Notes under the pieces: generated by a model
Databases searched by the model: none
What the model was told of the DNA's origin: nothing
What the model saw: the letters and a program-made list of their open reading frames with translations, nothing else
Position numbers and translations under genes: made by a program
Assembly: GCA_964454015.1 (NCBI GenBank)
Contig: CAYVQF010000030.1
Coordinates: 1-64,000, forward strand
Source: CAYVQF01 sp964454015
Lineage (GTDB): Bacteria > Myxococcota_A > Bradymonadia > UBA4248
Direction of reading: 5' to 3'
DNA: 64,000 nt
In this document: piece after piece, positions 26,333-34,913 of the stretch
Position numbering within the stretch: position 1 is the stretch's first letter
Layout: every line of letters begins with the position of its first letter

Positions 26333-26642
26333 AGCCTTGGATCTCTTGGCTTCAAGTCGGGGGACCCAGGAGGCCGCCCCGAGCGGGTCTCCCCCGATGA
26401 AGGTGGGAGCCCATTTGACATGAGGCAAGTGGTACCAGCGCGTGGCCGGCACCACTTGGCGGCGGTAGAGAAGCACATTTTCCTGGCAAAGGCCAGATCA
26501 TCCGTTGCGAAATACGGCAATCAGCGGCGCGTTGGGACGATGGCGTGGGGCTTTTACTCTGCAGGGCAAGCGTCTATGCTACAGGTGTTCTCGCGCCAGC
26601 CCCAAGCCGATGACGCTGTGGGGTAGCAAGATGGAGTGGTCT
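26333..26642. other. Divergent intergenic region
   Basis: This 310-bp region lies between the divergent panD and the envelope-protein gene at 26643. Open frames from both sides extend into it, but neither shows homology or a ribosome-binding site that would justify using it. I see no repeat, RNA structure or clear promoter. Confidence 0.4.
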
Positions 26643-27779
26643 ATGCGTTGGGTACGTCAGAGCCGTCTCGTTGCTGCGGTCTTTCTCTTGGTGCTTCTCC
26701 TTCCGTTTACGGCCAAATCTGACGAGCAGATGCGCGTCTTTTTGCGCTTCAGCGGACCACTGGCCGCCAAGGTGTCCGTGCTCGAGGTGGCTTTCGAGGC
26801 GCCCATCCTGGCCGAGACCAAAGTGCGCTTCGCCGGCACCAAAGAAATGGACGCGGTCTACGCCGAGTGCCGCGAACAGATCGGCGTCGCGACGGCCGTG
26901 GAGCGAGAGTGCGAGCTGATGGCAGCGCGGCGGATCTTCGTCGAGCAGATCATCGATATCGCTGCAAACAAGACCGATAAGGGCGGCGTGCGCCTGACCC
27001 TGAGTGTGTGGAGCACCGACGACAACGCGAAGATCTTTGGCGCCCTGATCGCCGTGCCCAGCACGAGCGACGCCGACCTCGAAGAGGGGCTGCAGAGCTT
27101 GGCGCGTGACTACTTGTGTCACCGCGGCCTGAAGCGCCATTGTCCCGACGGCGACGCGCCAGCGGCCGAGGAGCCGCTCACCAAGCCCGACCCTTCCGAG
27201 CCCGTGGCGATCACCCCGCAGCAAGACCTTCAGGGGAGCAAAGGCCCGACCCGGATTCACGCTGACAGTGGGCGGCCCATCAACTTTTTGCAGCACAGCC
27301 GCGGGGAGTGGACCCTGCATCGACGCGATGGCGACCTCGTCTGTGTGCTGCCCTGTACCCGCGATGTGCCGTCTGACAGCGGCTATTACCTGATGGGGCA
27401 TCGCGTCGACAGCGGTGAACCACGCGAGATTCGCGTGCCCAGGGACATTGGCTACGGGCAGGAACCTATGGACGCCCGCATCGATCTAGACGACGACTGG
27501 CAGACTTGGGAGATCACCTCACTGATTTTGTTGGGTTCTAGTCTGGTAGTCACTGGCATTGGCATGGGGCTCTTTTTGGCCAACGCCAACGATGATGAGC
27601 GCGGGGTGGCCTTCGGTGCCGGCATCGCGGCTTACGCCGTCGGTGGCATTACCTTGACCATCGTCACGCCTGTCTATGCGTTGTGGCACTGGGTGAAATC
27701 GCCCGGCAAGGACATGCTGTACCTGGAGGCGGCAGAGCAACAGAAGGCGATGTCACTTCAGTTCACCACGACCTTCTAG
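26643..27779 (+). CDS. Unrecognised exported, membrane-anchored protein
   Basis: This is a 378-residue protein with a cleavable-looking signal peptide (VAAVFLLVLLLPFTAKS) and, near the C-terminus, two membrane spans (about residues 291-311 and 323-345). The start at 26643 has GGAG six bases upstream; ATG at 26631 is an alternative. The mature N-terminal half (about 25-170) is predicted alpha/beta and includes RRIFVEQIIDIAANKTDKGG and VRLTLSVWSTDDNAKIFGAL, a pattern often found in myxobacterial proteins preceding PEGA-like parts and a pair of spans. A middle region has HRRDGDLVCVLPC. Function unknown. The next gene begins 18 bp downstream and is likely co-transcribed. Confidence 0.8.
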   Translation: MRWVRQSRLVAAVFLLVLLLPFTAKSDEQMRVFLRFSGPLAAKVSVLEVAFEAPILAETKVRFAGTKEMDAVYAECREQIGVATAVERECELMAARRIFVEQIIDIAANKTDKGGVRLTLSVWSTDDNAKIFGALIAVPSTSDADLEEGLQSLARDYLCHRGLKRHCPDGDAPAAEEPLTKPDPSEPVAITPQQDLQGSKGPTRIHADSGRPINFLQHSRGEWTLHRRDGDLVCVLPCTRDVPSDSGYYLMGHRVDSGEPREIRVPRDIGYGQEPMDARIDLDDDWQTWEITSLILLGSSLVVTGIGMGLFLANANDDERGVAFGAGIAAYAVGGITLTIVTPVYALWHWVKSPGKDMLYLEAAEQQKAMSLQFTTTF

Positions 27780-27797
27780 ACATCGCGCCGGGGGACG

Positions 27798-28811
27798 ATG
27801 GGCCGCAACCGCGAGCAGATGCGAAGCTTGCTACAGAAGTACGGCGCCGCGCGCGACGTGGCGGCCTTGGAGCTGGCCCTGCGCGAAGCCGACCGGAACA
27901 GCGCCGAGCAAGATGTGGTGGAGATCTGCGACGCCTTACAGGCCATAGGGCAGTGGCGCCAGGTGTGGCAGCACGGCGCGCGTCTCTTGGCCCGGGCGGC
28001 CTGTGAGGCGTGCCGAGGTCAAGGCTATTTGAGCCAACTCGGAGAAGGCGTGAGCCTGTGCCGGGCGTGTCAAGGTGCGGGCGCACCGCTCTTGCTCCGA
28101 GACCACGCCCTGAGCGCGGCGCGGGTGCTGCGCACCCTCATTCCGGCGACGTGGCCACGCTGTGCATGCGGTCCACAGTGGATGGCCCCCCGGACGGAGG
28201 CCGCCGAGCCCTGTGCGACGTGCAGTGAGCCCCGCGTCCTGGGGGAAGACCTCGCCACGAACCCCTGGCCGCGTCTGGTAGCGGCCTTGCGGTGGTGGTG
28301 GTTCGATGGGTGGTACTTCTGGCTCGCTGGCCGCCTCCATGCCAAGGGCCAATTGGTCTCCTTTGCGGAAGCGGGCAACCAAGGCATGCGCGCCAGCGAT
28401 GGGATGCGGATCCTGCCGGGCGGCCAGGTGCGGGATTTGCCGGCGGTGGCCATGCCTTGCCCCGAGCTGCCGGCGTGCATCTGTGTGGCCGATGCTGCCG
28501 ATTGGCTGGGGCGGCGCTGCGCCGAGCCCCATTGTGGCGGCGTCATCGGTCTCGACGGGCGCTGCTCGGGTTGTGGCGAGCTCATCTCTGGCCTATCTCC
28601 GGGGAAGTGCCCGGGCGGCTGCACCTTGATCCACACGGCGGGTGGGCGGCCGCTCTATCACGCCTTGGTGGATCGCGCTGACCCAAGCCGCTTGACGGCG
28701 CGCCTATGTCCCCTGTGCGCCGGCAACGGTCGCTGTGCCCGCTGCGTCCCGGCGGACGACGGTCTCTCTTACGCGGTAAAGTCGCTGTTGTTGGCCATCG
28801 AGGAAGATTAG
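27798..28811 (+). CDS. Unrecognised protein with multiple zinc-ribbon CxxC pairs
   Basis: This is a 337-residue cytoplasmic protein with no signal peptide. It has two CxxCxGxG knuckles of the DnaJ type (CEACRGQG at 69-76 and CRACQGAG at 88-95), then further pairs CACG, CATC, CSGCG and a C-terminal CPLCAGNGRCARC. Eight or more CxxC-like pairs suggest several structural zinc sites, as in zinc-ribbon adaptor proteins. The J-domain of DnaJ is absent. A central segment WWWFDGWYFWLAGRLHAKG is unusually rich in Trp. The gene begins 18 bp after the preceding envelope protein gene, with GGGGGA as ribosome-binding site. No function is assigned. Confidence 0.75.
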   Translation: MGRNREQMRSLLQKYGAARDVAALELALREADRNSAEQDVVEICDALQAIGQWRQVWQHGARLLARAACEACRGQGYLSQLGEGVSLCRACQGAGAPLLLRDHALSAARVLRTLIPATWPRCACGPQWMAPRTEAAEPCATCSEPRVLGEDLATNPWPRLVAALRWWWFDGWYFWLAGRLHAKGQLVSFAEAGNQGMRASDGMRILPGGQVRDLPAVAMPCPELPACICVADAADWLGRRCAEPHCGGVIGLDGRCSGCGELISGLSPGKCPGGCTLIHTAGGRPLYHALVDRADPSRLTARLCPLCAGNGRCARCVPADDGLSYAVKSLLLAIEED

Positions 28812-28910
28812 CTGCAGTACGGAATCGTTCGTATATCGTGCGGCGCCTCAGCCAATGCGCACCCATTTTAGTGAAACCACAAGGGGTCTTTCGGATTTTG
28901 GCGAGTCCTG

Positions 28911-28916
28911 TATACT
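28911..28916 (+). promoter_or_regulatory. Candidate -10 box before the PLP-enzyme gene
   Basis: TATACT matches the sigma-70 -10 consensus at five of six positions and lies 33 bp before the ATG at 28949. A good -35 hexamer at the right distance is not evident, so this is a weak call. The gene has its own ribosome-binding site GGGAGGT at 28937-28943. Confidence 0.3.
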
Positions 28917-28948
28917 CCCGGGTGGGCCACATGATTGGGAGGTAGGCA

Positions 28949-30190
28949 ATGGCAAAATTCAATCCCGAGCGGGCGTTGGTGTCGGCCAAGCGCGAATTCG
29001 GCGAGCATGGTGGGGTCGCGCCTTCGATCGAGCGATCTTCGACCTTCACGGTCATGGAACCGGGCATCATGCCGGAGATTTTTTCGGGTTTGCGCGGGCC
29101 GGACAAGGGAGGGTGTTTTCTCTACAGTCGCCATTTCAACCCCACAGTGGATGTCTTGGCCCGCTCTTTGGCGGCGCTAGAGGGTACGGAGGACGGTCTG
29201 TGCACAGCGAGTGGGATTTCGGCCATTGCTTGTTCCCTCTTGCAGTTGTGTGAGTTGGGCGACCACATCGTGGCGAGTGATACCATCTACGGGGGCTGCC
29301 ACGCGTTGTTGGGCCAGCTCTTGCCGCGTTTTGGGGTGAAGACGACCTTTGTACCGCCGCATGACGTGGATGCCTTCGTCGCGGCCATCACCCCGCAGAC
29401 GCGGGTGATCTATACGGAGGTCGTGGGTAATCCTACGCTGCGGGTGGCGAATATCCCGGCGTTGGCGGAGATCTGCCACCAGCGCGGGCTCACCTTGGTG
29501 GTTGACAACACCTTCACGCCAGTCATCGTGTCGCCAGCGCAGCTTGGGGCGGATGTGGTGGCCTATTCGCTGACGAAGTTCGTCAACGGGGCGAGTGACC
29601 TCATCGCCGGCGCCGTCTGTGGGCGCAAAGAATTCGTGTACCGGTTGATGGACCTGCACGAAGGACGGGTGATGTTGCTGGGGCCCACCATGGACCCGCG
29701 GGTGGCTTTCGACGTGTACCAGCGGCTGCCGCACTTGCCGCTGCGCATGCGCGAGCACGGTCGCCGGGCGTTGGCCGTGGCTGAGAGGCTGGCTGAGATC
29801 GGGGCGCCGGTGTGTTACCCGGGCTTGCCCAGTCACCCCCAGCATGGGTTGTATAAGGAAATATTGAATGAGGGCTTTGGTTTTGGCGGCATGCTGACGT
29901 TGGATTGCGGCAGCCACGCCCAAGCCGAGGCGTTCATGGCGTCACTGCAGAACGAGGAGGCTTTTGGTCTCATCGCCGTGTCCTTGGGCTATTTCGACAC
30001 GTTGATCTCCTGCTCTGGATCGTCCACGTCCTCTGAGATTCCGCCCGAGGACCAAGCCAAGATGGGGCTGTCCCCGGGTTTGGTGCGGATCTCCATGGGT
30101 TTGAGTGGTGATCTCGACGACCGCGTCGAGGCCATCGTGCGTTCGGTCAAGAAGGTTAACCTGCGTCTAGGGCGATGCAGCCCATGTTGA
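28949..30190 (+). CDS. Cys/Met-metabolism PLP enzyme (methionine gamma-lyase / cystathionine gamma-synthase type)
   Basis: This is a 413-residue PLP enzyme of the trans-sulfuration family. Family marks are CFLYSRHFNPTVDVL, ASGISAIACSLL, DTIYGGCHALL, EVVGNPTLRVANI, VVDNTFTPV and the PLP lysine in AYSLTKFVNGASDLIAG. The C-terminal region LSPGLVRISMGLSGDLDD is also typical. Members include cystathionine gamma-synthase, beta/gamma-lyases and methionine gamma-lyase; the lack of the usual HSxTKY(L/I) form makes the exact reaction uncertain. The Ser-rich SCSGSSTSSEIP segment is compatible with methionine gamma-lyases. The start follows GGGAGGT. A 43-residue membrane peptide gene overlaps its stop. 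Confidence 0.85.
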   Translation: MAKFNPERALVSAKREFGEHGGVAPSIERSSTFTVMEPGIMPEIFSGLRGPDKGGCFLYSRHFNPTVDVLARSLAALEGTEDGLCTASGISAIACSLLQLCELGDHIVASDTIYGGCHALLGQLLPRFGVKTTFVPPHDVDAFVAAITPQTRVIYTEVVGNPTLRVANIPALAEICHQRGLTLVVDNTFTPVIVSPAQLGADVVAYSLTKFVNGASDLIAGAVCGRKEFVYRLMDLHEGRVMLLGPTMDPRVAFDVYQRLPHLPLRMREHGRRALAVAERLAEIGAPVCYPGLPSHPQHGLYKEILNEGFGFGGMLTLDCGSHAQAEAFMASLQNEEAFGLIAVSLGYFDTLISCSGSSTSSEIPPEDQAKMGLSPGLVRISMGLSGDLDDRVEAIVRSVKKVNLRLGRCSPC

Positions 30191-30315
30191 ATCACGATGC
30201 GGAGGGCGCCAAAGCCAGCACGATGAATATTGGGGGTGGGACCTTTGCGGTAGCGCTGCTGGCGCTGCTGTTGATGGGCCTGCTGGTTTTCGTGCTCATG
30301 GCCCTCTTTGGCTAG
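30184..30315 (+). CDS. 43-residue single-span membrane peptide
   Basis: This small frame starts at an ATG inside the last codons of the PLP enzyme gene, and its start overlaps that gene's stop by seven bases, as in translationally coupled genes. The peptide has a polar N-terminus of about 18 residues and then one strongly hydrophobic helix (FAVALLALLLMGLLVFVLMA) ending in LFG. A second ATG at 30223 would still include the helix. There is no independent support such as conservation, so it is a candidate gene only. Confidence 0.5.
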   Translation: MLNHDAEGAKASTMNIGGGTFAVALLALLLMGLLVFVLMALFG

Positions 30316-30446
30316 GAGGGGGTAGGGCGGGAGACTCCGACGGCGGGTTGTTCCGCGCATCCGAGCTTGGCCATCGGGTCGGGCGTCGCCCGTTCAGCCG
30401 CGCCTGTCCATTGCAGCGCAGCCGGTGCTGGGGATAGGATGGGCTC

Positions 30447-31616
30447 ATGATCAACGCCATTGCCATTGAGCACTATCGTTCGCTCTACGACTTCAAGCTC
30501 TCCCTCCACGCGCTGGTGCTGGTCACGGGGGCCAACGGCAGCGGCAAGTCGAACTTTTACAGGGCCCTGCGTCTGCTGGCCGAAACGGCCCACGGGGGCG
30601 TGGTGCAGGCCCTGGCCCGCGAGGGTGGTCTTGCGTCGGCCCTGTGGGCTGGTCCGAGTGTGCGTTCACGGGCCATGGAGCTGGGTCATGTCGCGATCGA
30701 GCCTCAGGGGGGCAACCTGCAACCGCGTCGTCTACGCCTGGGATTCACCATAGACGAATTGTCTTACGCCATCGCCTTTGGCTTCCCCAAGCCCTCGAGG
30801 TCGGCCTTTTCCCTCGATCCAGAGATCAAGTATGAGGCCATTTGGAACGGGAAAGTGCGCCGAGCCAGTATCCTCGTCGAGCGCCGTCAGGGCGTTGTCA
30901 AAGCCATGGGCGGCGATGGGCGCGTCTTCCTGACGGAGTCGCTGTCGCCCTTTGACAGCATGCTTTCGGAGATGGGCGACCCCATTGCAGCGCCGGAACT
31001 GCAGGCCATGCGCGCTCAGATCAAGCGTTGGCGTTTCTACGACACCTTCCGGGTCGACCCCGAGAGCCCCGTGCGCCAGCCACAGGTAGCGACCTTCACC
31101 CCCGTGCTCAGCGCCGATGGGCACGACTTGGCGTCGGCGCTGCAGACGATCATCGAGATCGGAGACAGCGCCGCCCTTGACGCGGCCATCAGCGATGCCT
31201 TCCCTGGTTCGGTGCTGCAGATCGAGACCCATACGTACAATGGTGTGATCAGCCTATCCTTGACGCAGCACGGTCTCTTGCGTCCTCTAGGCGCCACTGA
31301 GCTGTCTGACGGCACGCTGCGTTACCTGCTCTGGTGTGCCGCGCTGCTGAGCCCTCGTCCGGCGCCGTTGCTGGTGCTGAACGAGCCAGAGACGAGCTTG
31401 CACCAGGAGCTGATTCCCCCGTTGGGTCGCCTCATCGTTCAGGCGTCTCAGCGAAGTCAGATCTGGGTGGTCTCCCACGCGCCAGCGTTGGTGGAAACGC
31501 TAAAAGGTGAGGGTTCTTGCCAGGCCGTCGAGTTGGAGAAGCACCAGGGCGTCACACGGCATCGAAGCCGTAGCTTGTTGTCGAGTCTGTCGTGGCAGTG
31601 GCCTGCAGGTTGTTGA
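30447..31616 (+). CDS. AAA-family ATPase (RecF/AAA_21-like)
   Basis: This is a 389-residue P-loop ATPase of the RecF/SMC-like AAA_21 group. The first strand INAIAIEHYRSLYDF is followed by Walker A GANGSGKSNF (residues 28-37). Later come the signature-like LSDGTLRYLLW, Walker B LLVLNEPETSLHQ and the H-loop WVVSHAP. There is no coiled-coil, hinge or Toprim nuclease domain, and no nuclease or methylase gene beside it, so it does not form an obvious OLD/Gabija-type defence pair. The last 10 codons lie inside the first unit of a downstream tandem-repeat array, so the native C-terminus may have been altered. ATG at 30447 follows AGGA. Confidence 0.87.
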   Translation: MINAIAIEHYRSLYDFKLSLHALVLVTGANGSGKSNFYRALRLLAETAHGGVVQALAREGGLASALWAGPSVRSRAMELGHVAIEPQGGNLQPRRLRLGFTIDELSYAIAFGFPKPSRSAFSLDPEIKYEAIWNGKVRRASILVERRQGVVKAMGGDGRVFLTESLSPFDSMLSEMGDPIAAPELQAMRAQIKRWRFYDTFRVDPESPVRQPQVATFTPVLSADGHDLASALQTIIEIGDSAALDAAISDAFPGSVLQIETHTYNGVISLSLTQHGLLRPLGATELSDGTLRYLLWCAALLSPRPAPLLVLNEPETSLHQELIPPLGRLIVQASQRSQIWVVSHAPALVETLKGEGSCQAVELEKHQGVTRHRSRSLLSSLSWQWPAGC

Positions 31617-32070
31617 GTTCAGGTGGTGGCGTTCGGGTCCAGGACTTGGTTTTGTTTCCCGGGGTGGTCGTGCTGCGGCTGAGCTTGTGTCTGAGCTTGT
31701 GGTCGTCATTGTCGTGGCAGTGGCCTGCAGGTTGTTGAGTTCAGGTGGAGGTGCTTCGGGGGCCATGCCTGAGTGGTAGTTCCCATGGCGGTCGTGCTGC
31801 GGCATGCGGCGGCGTCGGTGCCATGGTGGTCGTGCTGCGGCTGAGCTTGTGTCTGAGCTTGTGGTCGTCATTGTCGTGGCCGTGGCCTGCAGGTTGTTGA
31901 GTTCAGGTAGAGGTGCATCGGGGGCCATGCCTGGGTGGTAGTTCCCATGGCGGTCGTGCTGCGGCATGCGGCGGCGGCGGTACCGTGGAGGTCGTGCTGC
32001 GGCTGAGCTTGTGTCTGAGCTTGTGGTCGTCATTGTCGTGGCCGTGGCCTGCAGGTTGTGAGGTTCGGGG
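31588..32070 (+). repeat. Tandem direct repeats (units of 122, 162, 162 bp and a partial)
   Basis: Each unit begins TGTCGTGGC(A/C)GTGGCCTG and ends GAGCTTGTGGTCGTCAT. Units start at 31588, 31710, 31872 and 32034. The first is about 40 bp shorter through internal deletion and the fourth is truncated after about 35 bp. The 162-bp period is a multiple of three, so a minus-strand frame (31500-32033) reads as a 54-residue repeat; its composition is low-complexity and I do not call it a gene. The first unit overlaps the 3' end of the AAA ATPase gene. Unit 4 fades into unrelated sequence. Confidence 0.85.
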
Positions 32071-33207
32071 ACGTTCGGGGATGTTCACGGCCCATAGGGC
32101 AATTTGTCCATGGCAGTCGGCAGTCCCGCGTCCCACCACCCCCTCAACCACCCCCTCAACGTCTCATAAGGGATATTATGTCAACTTACGTGCCAGGGGC
32201 GCCCTGCGAGCCTAAACACACACAATTCAATACAATGTCCTCAAAATGACCTGGTCGACCGTAACGACACCCCACGCCCGAATTGACGACGCCCCGCAAA
32301 GAAGGCAGGACGACGCCACGCAAAGAAGCCACCACGAACGAAGCACCACCATGACCAATGCCGACACCTCGCGCCGACGCCGTGGCACACCCCTCCTCCC
32401 GCAAACGCAAATCACAACTCTCCTGCAACTGCGACTCACAGACGGCGACACCCACCTCACCCCCAAACACCCAAACCAATCCACACCGGAAAGAAGACAC
32501 GAATGGCGACCGCCACCCGCAAGGCCTATCGCCCGACTCACCCCCAACCCAAACCAATCCACACCGGAGAACAGACACGAATGGCGACCGCCACCCGCAA
32601 GGACCATCGCCCACCTCACCCCAACCCAGAGAACCAGACGCCAAAGCCCCACATGAAGCGAACTCGGCCCACCTCGCCCATGCTTCGCTCACAACCTCAG
32701 CTCCGCCATGAGACGCTCTTTCTCCTGTTGACCCAGCCACGCCAGCCTCACGACAGCCATCGCTTCTCAGAACCACTTGAACACGCCTCCGGGTCGCATC
32801 ATCGCGACCTGCAGACATGGTGGATTATGTAGGCACCAGACACACCTGGCGAAAAACGCGGGTAGGCAACAGCCACCCCCAGCCCGAAAGACCCTCTGGA
32901 GCTCGGCGCTCGCAAAAACGGCGGCTCGGCCTTCAGCGCTGACGCCTACAAGCCATCAAGAGACACGCAGCAGCACGGGCTCCCGACGCTGGCCACAGCC
33001 CGGCAGAGGTAACGCTGCCGCACGCGCAAGCGCTCGCACCATCGTGACCGCGAAGGCGCACAACACTAACGGGTGGCCTCCTTGGCGACCGATGGCCTAG
33101 CCCGCGCTGCCACGCCTCATCTCACCGCCGACGAGCTCACGAAGAGGCCTGATACATGCGTAGATAGCTGCCGCTCCGTCCTCACCTCGGCGTCATCGGC
33201 GACAGCA
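31617..33207. other. 1.6-kb gene-free, repeat-rich region
   Basis: No frame here has both a ribosome-binding site and recognisable protein features. The left half is the tandem array (listed separately). From about 32100 the + strand changes from G/T-rich to C/A-rich, with short motifs such as ACCACCCCCTCA twice and GACGACGCC-CGCAAAGAAG twice near 32285-32335, then the 80-bp repeat at 32456. The rest (32640-33207) shows nothing I can name. Decayed coding sequence cannot be excluded. Confidence 0.6.
32456..32640 (+). repeat. About 80-bp direct repeat, two copies plus a partial third
   Basis: Copy one (32456-32536) and copy two (32537-32614) share ACCAATCCACACCGGA and GAATGGCGACCGCCACCCGC with few differences; a third, partial copy starts near 32615 with CTCACCCCAACCC. 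The unit is unrelated to the array at 31588. There are no spacers of constant size, so this is a tandem duplication and not a CRISPR. Confidence 0.75.
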
Positions 33208-34119
33208 TCACCGTGCCGCCAACAGGCGCGCGTAATCCTCGTCCGCGTGGTGCGAGGAACGCGTCAACGGCGACGACGACACCATCTTGAACCCCTTGCT
33301 CAAAGCCAACCTGCCGAGCGCAGCAAAAGCCTCGGGGGTCACATAGCGCGCCACCTCGGCGTGCGCCGCGCTGGGTCGCAAGTACTGTCCCATGGTCAGA
33401 AAATCGACATCAGCGCGCCGCAGATCGTCCATGACCGCAGCGATCTCTTCATCACTCTCACCCAGGCCGAGCATCAGGCCTGATTTGGTGAACTCAGCCC
33501 CTCTGCGAACCTTGACCTCAGCCAAAAGCCCCAGGGAATGGGCGTAGTCGGCGCCTGGTCGCATCGCCTCATAGAGGCGCGGCACCGTCTCCACGTTGTG
33601 ATTGAAGACATCGGGGTGGGCCGCGACGATGAGATCGATGGCACCGTCTTTGTGACGGAAGTCCGGCGTGAGCACCTCGATGGTCGTCTGCGGGTTGGCC
33701 TGGCGCAGGGCGCCGATGCAGGCGGCGAAATGTCCTGCCCCACCGTCGGCCAGATCGTCGCGATCGACCGAGGTGATGACCACATGCTTGAGCCGCAAAC
33801 GCTCGACGGCCTCGGCCAGCATGGCGGGCTCGGCTGGATCGGGCGGCTGAGGGTGGCCGTGGCGAACGGCACAGAAGCGGCAACGTCGGGTACAGTCAGC
33901 ACCCAGGATCATGAAGGCCGCGTGGCGCCTCGACCAACACTCGTTTTGATTGGGGCAGCGCGCCGACTGACAGACCGTATGCAGTGACAAATGGCGCAGG
34001 ATCCGGCCGACTTCGCCATAGGCCTCGCCTGTGGCAGCCCGGATCTTGAGCCAGGCGGGCTTGTGGGTCCACCCGGCTGGGGAAGGGCCTGAAGCGGGGT
34101 GGTTCTCTCCGTTTTCCAT
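33208..34119 (-). CDS. lipA: Lipoyl synthase
   Basis: LipA inserts two sulfur atoms into octanoyl groups on E2 and GcvH proteins using radical SAM chemistry. The 303-residue protein from ATG 34119 (AAGGTG upstream) has the usual length; frame open to 34206 is not used. It has the auxiliary cluster motif CQSARCPNQNEC, the radical-SAM motif CTRRCRFC, then DRDDLADGGAGHF, FNHNVETVPRLY, SGLMLGLGE, YLRPSAAH and the C-terminal SSPLTRSSHHADE that supplies the serine ligand of the auxiliary cluster. No lipB is adjacent. The assignment is secure. Confidence 0.96.
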   Translation of the reverse strand: MENGENHPASGPSPAGWTHKPAWLKIRAATGEAYGEVGRILRHLSLHTVCQSARCPNQNECWSRRHAAFMILGADCTRRCRFCAVRHGHPQPPDPAEPAMLAEAVERLRLKHVVITSVDRDDLADGGAGHFAACIGALRQANPQTTIEVLTPDFRHKDGAIDLIVAAHPDVFNHNVETVPRLYEAMRPGADYAHSLGLLAEVKVRRGAEFTKSGLMLGLGESDEEIAAVMDDLRRADVDFLTMGQYLRPSAAHAEVARYVTPEAFAALGRLALSKGFKMVSSSPLTRSSHHADEDYARLLAAR

Positions 34120-34307
34120 GACCAACACCTTTTGCTGCTCTGAGCTTGGGCCGCCGCACCGAGCGCCGGCCCGTGGCATCACACCCCTTTCACCGACTAG
34201 GGTCAATAGGCAGACGACTTGAAGCCAGCCGGACCAAAGGGAGAACGGCTTGGGGGAGGTTGATCTGCGCAGGACAATGATGTAGCCATTAGTCCGAGAG
34301 CCAGCCT

Positions 34308-34389
34308 GCCGGGATGGCGGAATAGGCAGACGCAGGAGACTTAAAATTTCCTATCGAAAGATGTGCGGGTTCGAGTCCCGCTCCCGGCA
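34308..34389 (+). tRNA. tRNA-Leu (anticodon TAA)
   Basis: The acceptor arms GCCGGGA and TCCCGGC pair perfectly, with discriminator A. The anticodon stem GGAGA/TTTCC encloses loop CTTAAAA, giving anticodon TAA (leucine, UUA). The T-arm GCGGG-TTCGAGT-CCCGC is perfect. A short variable arm (TATCGAAAGATG) precedes it, as in class II tRNAs. The CCA end is not encoded. Confidence 0.95.
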
Positions 34390-34505
34390 TTCAGCCATTT
34401 TTCCCGCTTAGCGCTGTCAACGAGGCTACGGCCGGAGTGACGACGCTCTGAGGCGGACTAGCGACCGCCGCACCTGAATCCCACTGTGCGCAATGGAGTG
34501 AAGCT

Positions 34506-34853
34506 ATGGATACGCCCATGACCGCCGAGTTCATCTTTGGCGAAGACATCCCCGAGTACTTGCAAGAGAACCCCGATGTGGTCAGCGAGATCGGCGCTGT
34601 CTACCAGTTCATCCTCGAGGGCGATGGCGGCGGACGCTGGTTCTTGGACTGCACGGCAGAGACCGACTGGGTGGGACGCGGCGACATCGCTGATCCCGAC
34701 TGTACCGTTACCATGAAGGCCAGTGATTTCGTAGATCTTTACACGGGCAAGCTCTCCGGTCCCCAGGCTTTCCTCACGGGGAAGCTGCGGGTGGAAGGCG
34801 AGATGTCCCTCGCCCTCGATCTGAGCAAGATCTTGGCGGCCGCCATCGACTGA
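34506..34853 (+). CDS. SCP2 sterol-binding-domain protein
   Basis: This is a 115-residue soluble protein with the single SCP2 fold pattern: YQFILEGDGGGRWFLDCTAE, DPDCTVTMKASDFVDLYTGK and FLTGKLRVEGEMSLALDLSK. SCP2 domains bind hydrophobic ligands such as lipids in a tunnel. GGAG lies eight bases before the ATG. It is downstream of the tRNA-Leu and convergent with htpG; a hairpin terminator lies between the two stops. The ligand is unknown. Confidence 0.85.
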   Translation: MDTPMTAEFIFGEDIPEYLQENPDVVSEIGAVYQFILEGDGGGRWFLDCTAETDWVGRGDIADPDCTVTMKASDFVDLYTGKLSGPQAFLTGKLRVEGEMSLALDLSKILAAAID

Positions 34854-34889
34854 AAAAGGCGAAGGCGGCGCCCCCCTGGGTGCGCCGCC
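34853..34889 (-). terminator. Factor-independent terminator after htpG
   Basis: The 8-bp arms GGCGGCGC (34864-34871) and GCGCCGCC (34882-34889) are perfectly complementary around a 10-base loop. Read on the minus strand the stem is followed by TTCGCCTTTTT, so it fits as the terminator of htpG. On the + strand there is no T-run, although the stem may still slow transcription from the SCP2 gene. Confidence 0.75.
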
Positions 34890-34913
34890 CTCTGGTCCAC
34901 TCACGGGCCTGTG

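Noticed and set aside
31500..32033. 177-residue minus-strand frame with a 54-residue repeat
   Set aside because: It follows from a 162-bp repeat period divisible by three; low-complexity composition, no ribosome-binding site seen, and it overlaps the ATPase gene end.
31588..32640. CRISPR array
   Set aside because: Repeats are 80-162 bp, adjacent without spacers, few in number and without cas genes nearby.
32186..32818. 210-residue minus-strand frame in the gene-free gap
   Set aside because: Gly/Arg/Val-rich with internal repeats derived from the 80-bp DNA repeat; no protein features or signal peptide.
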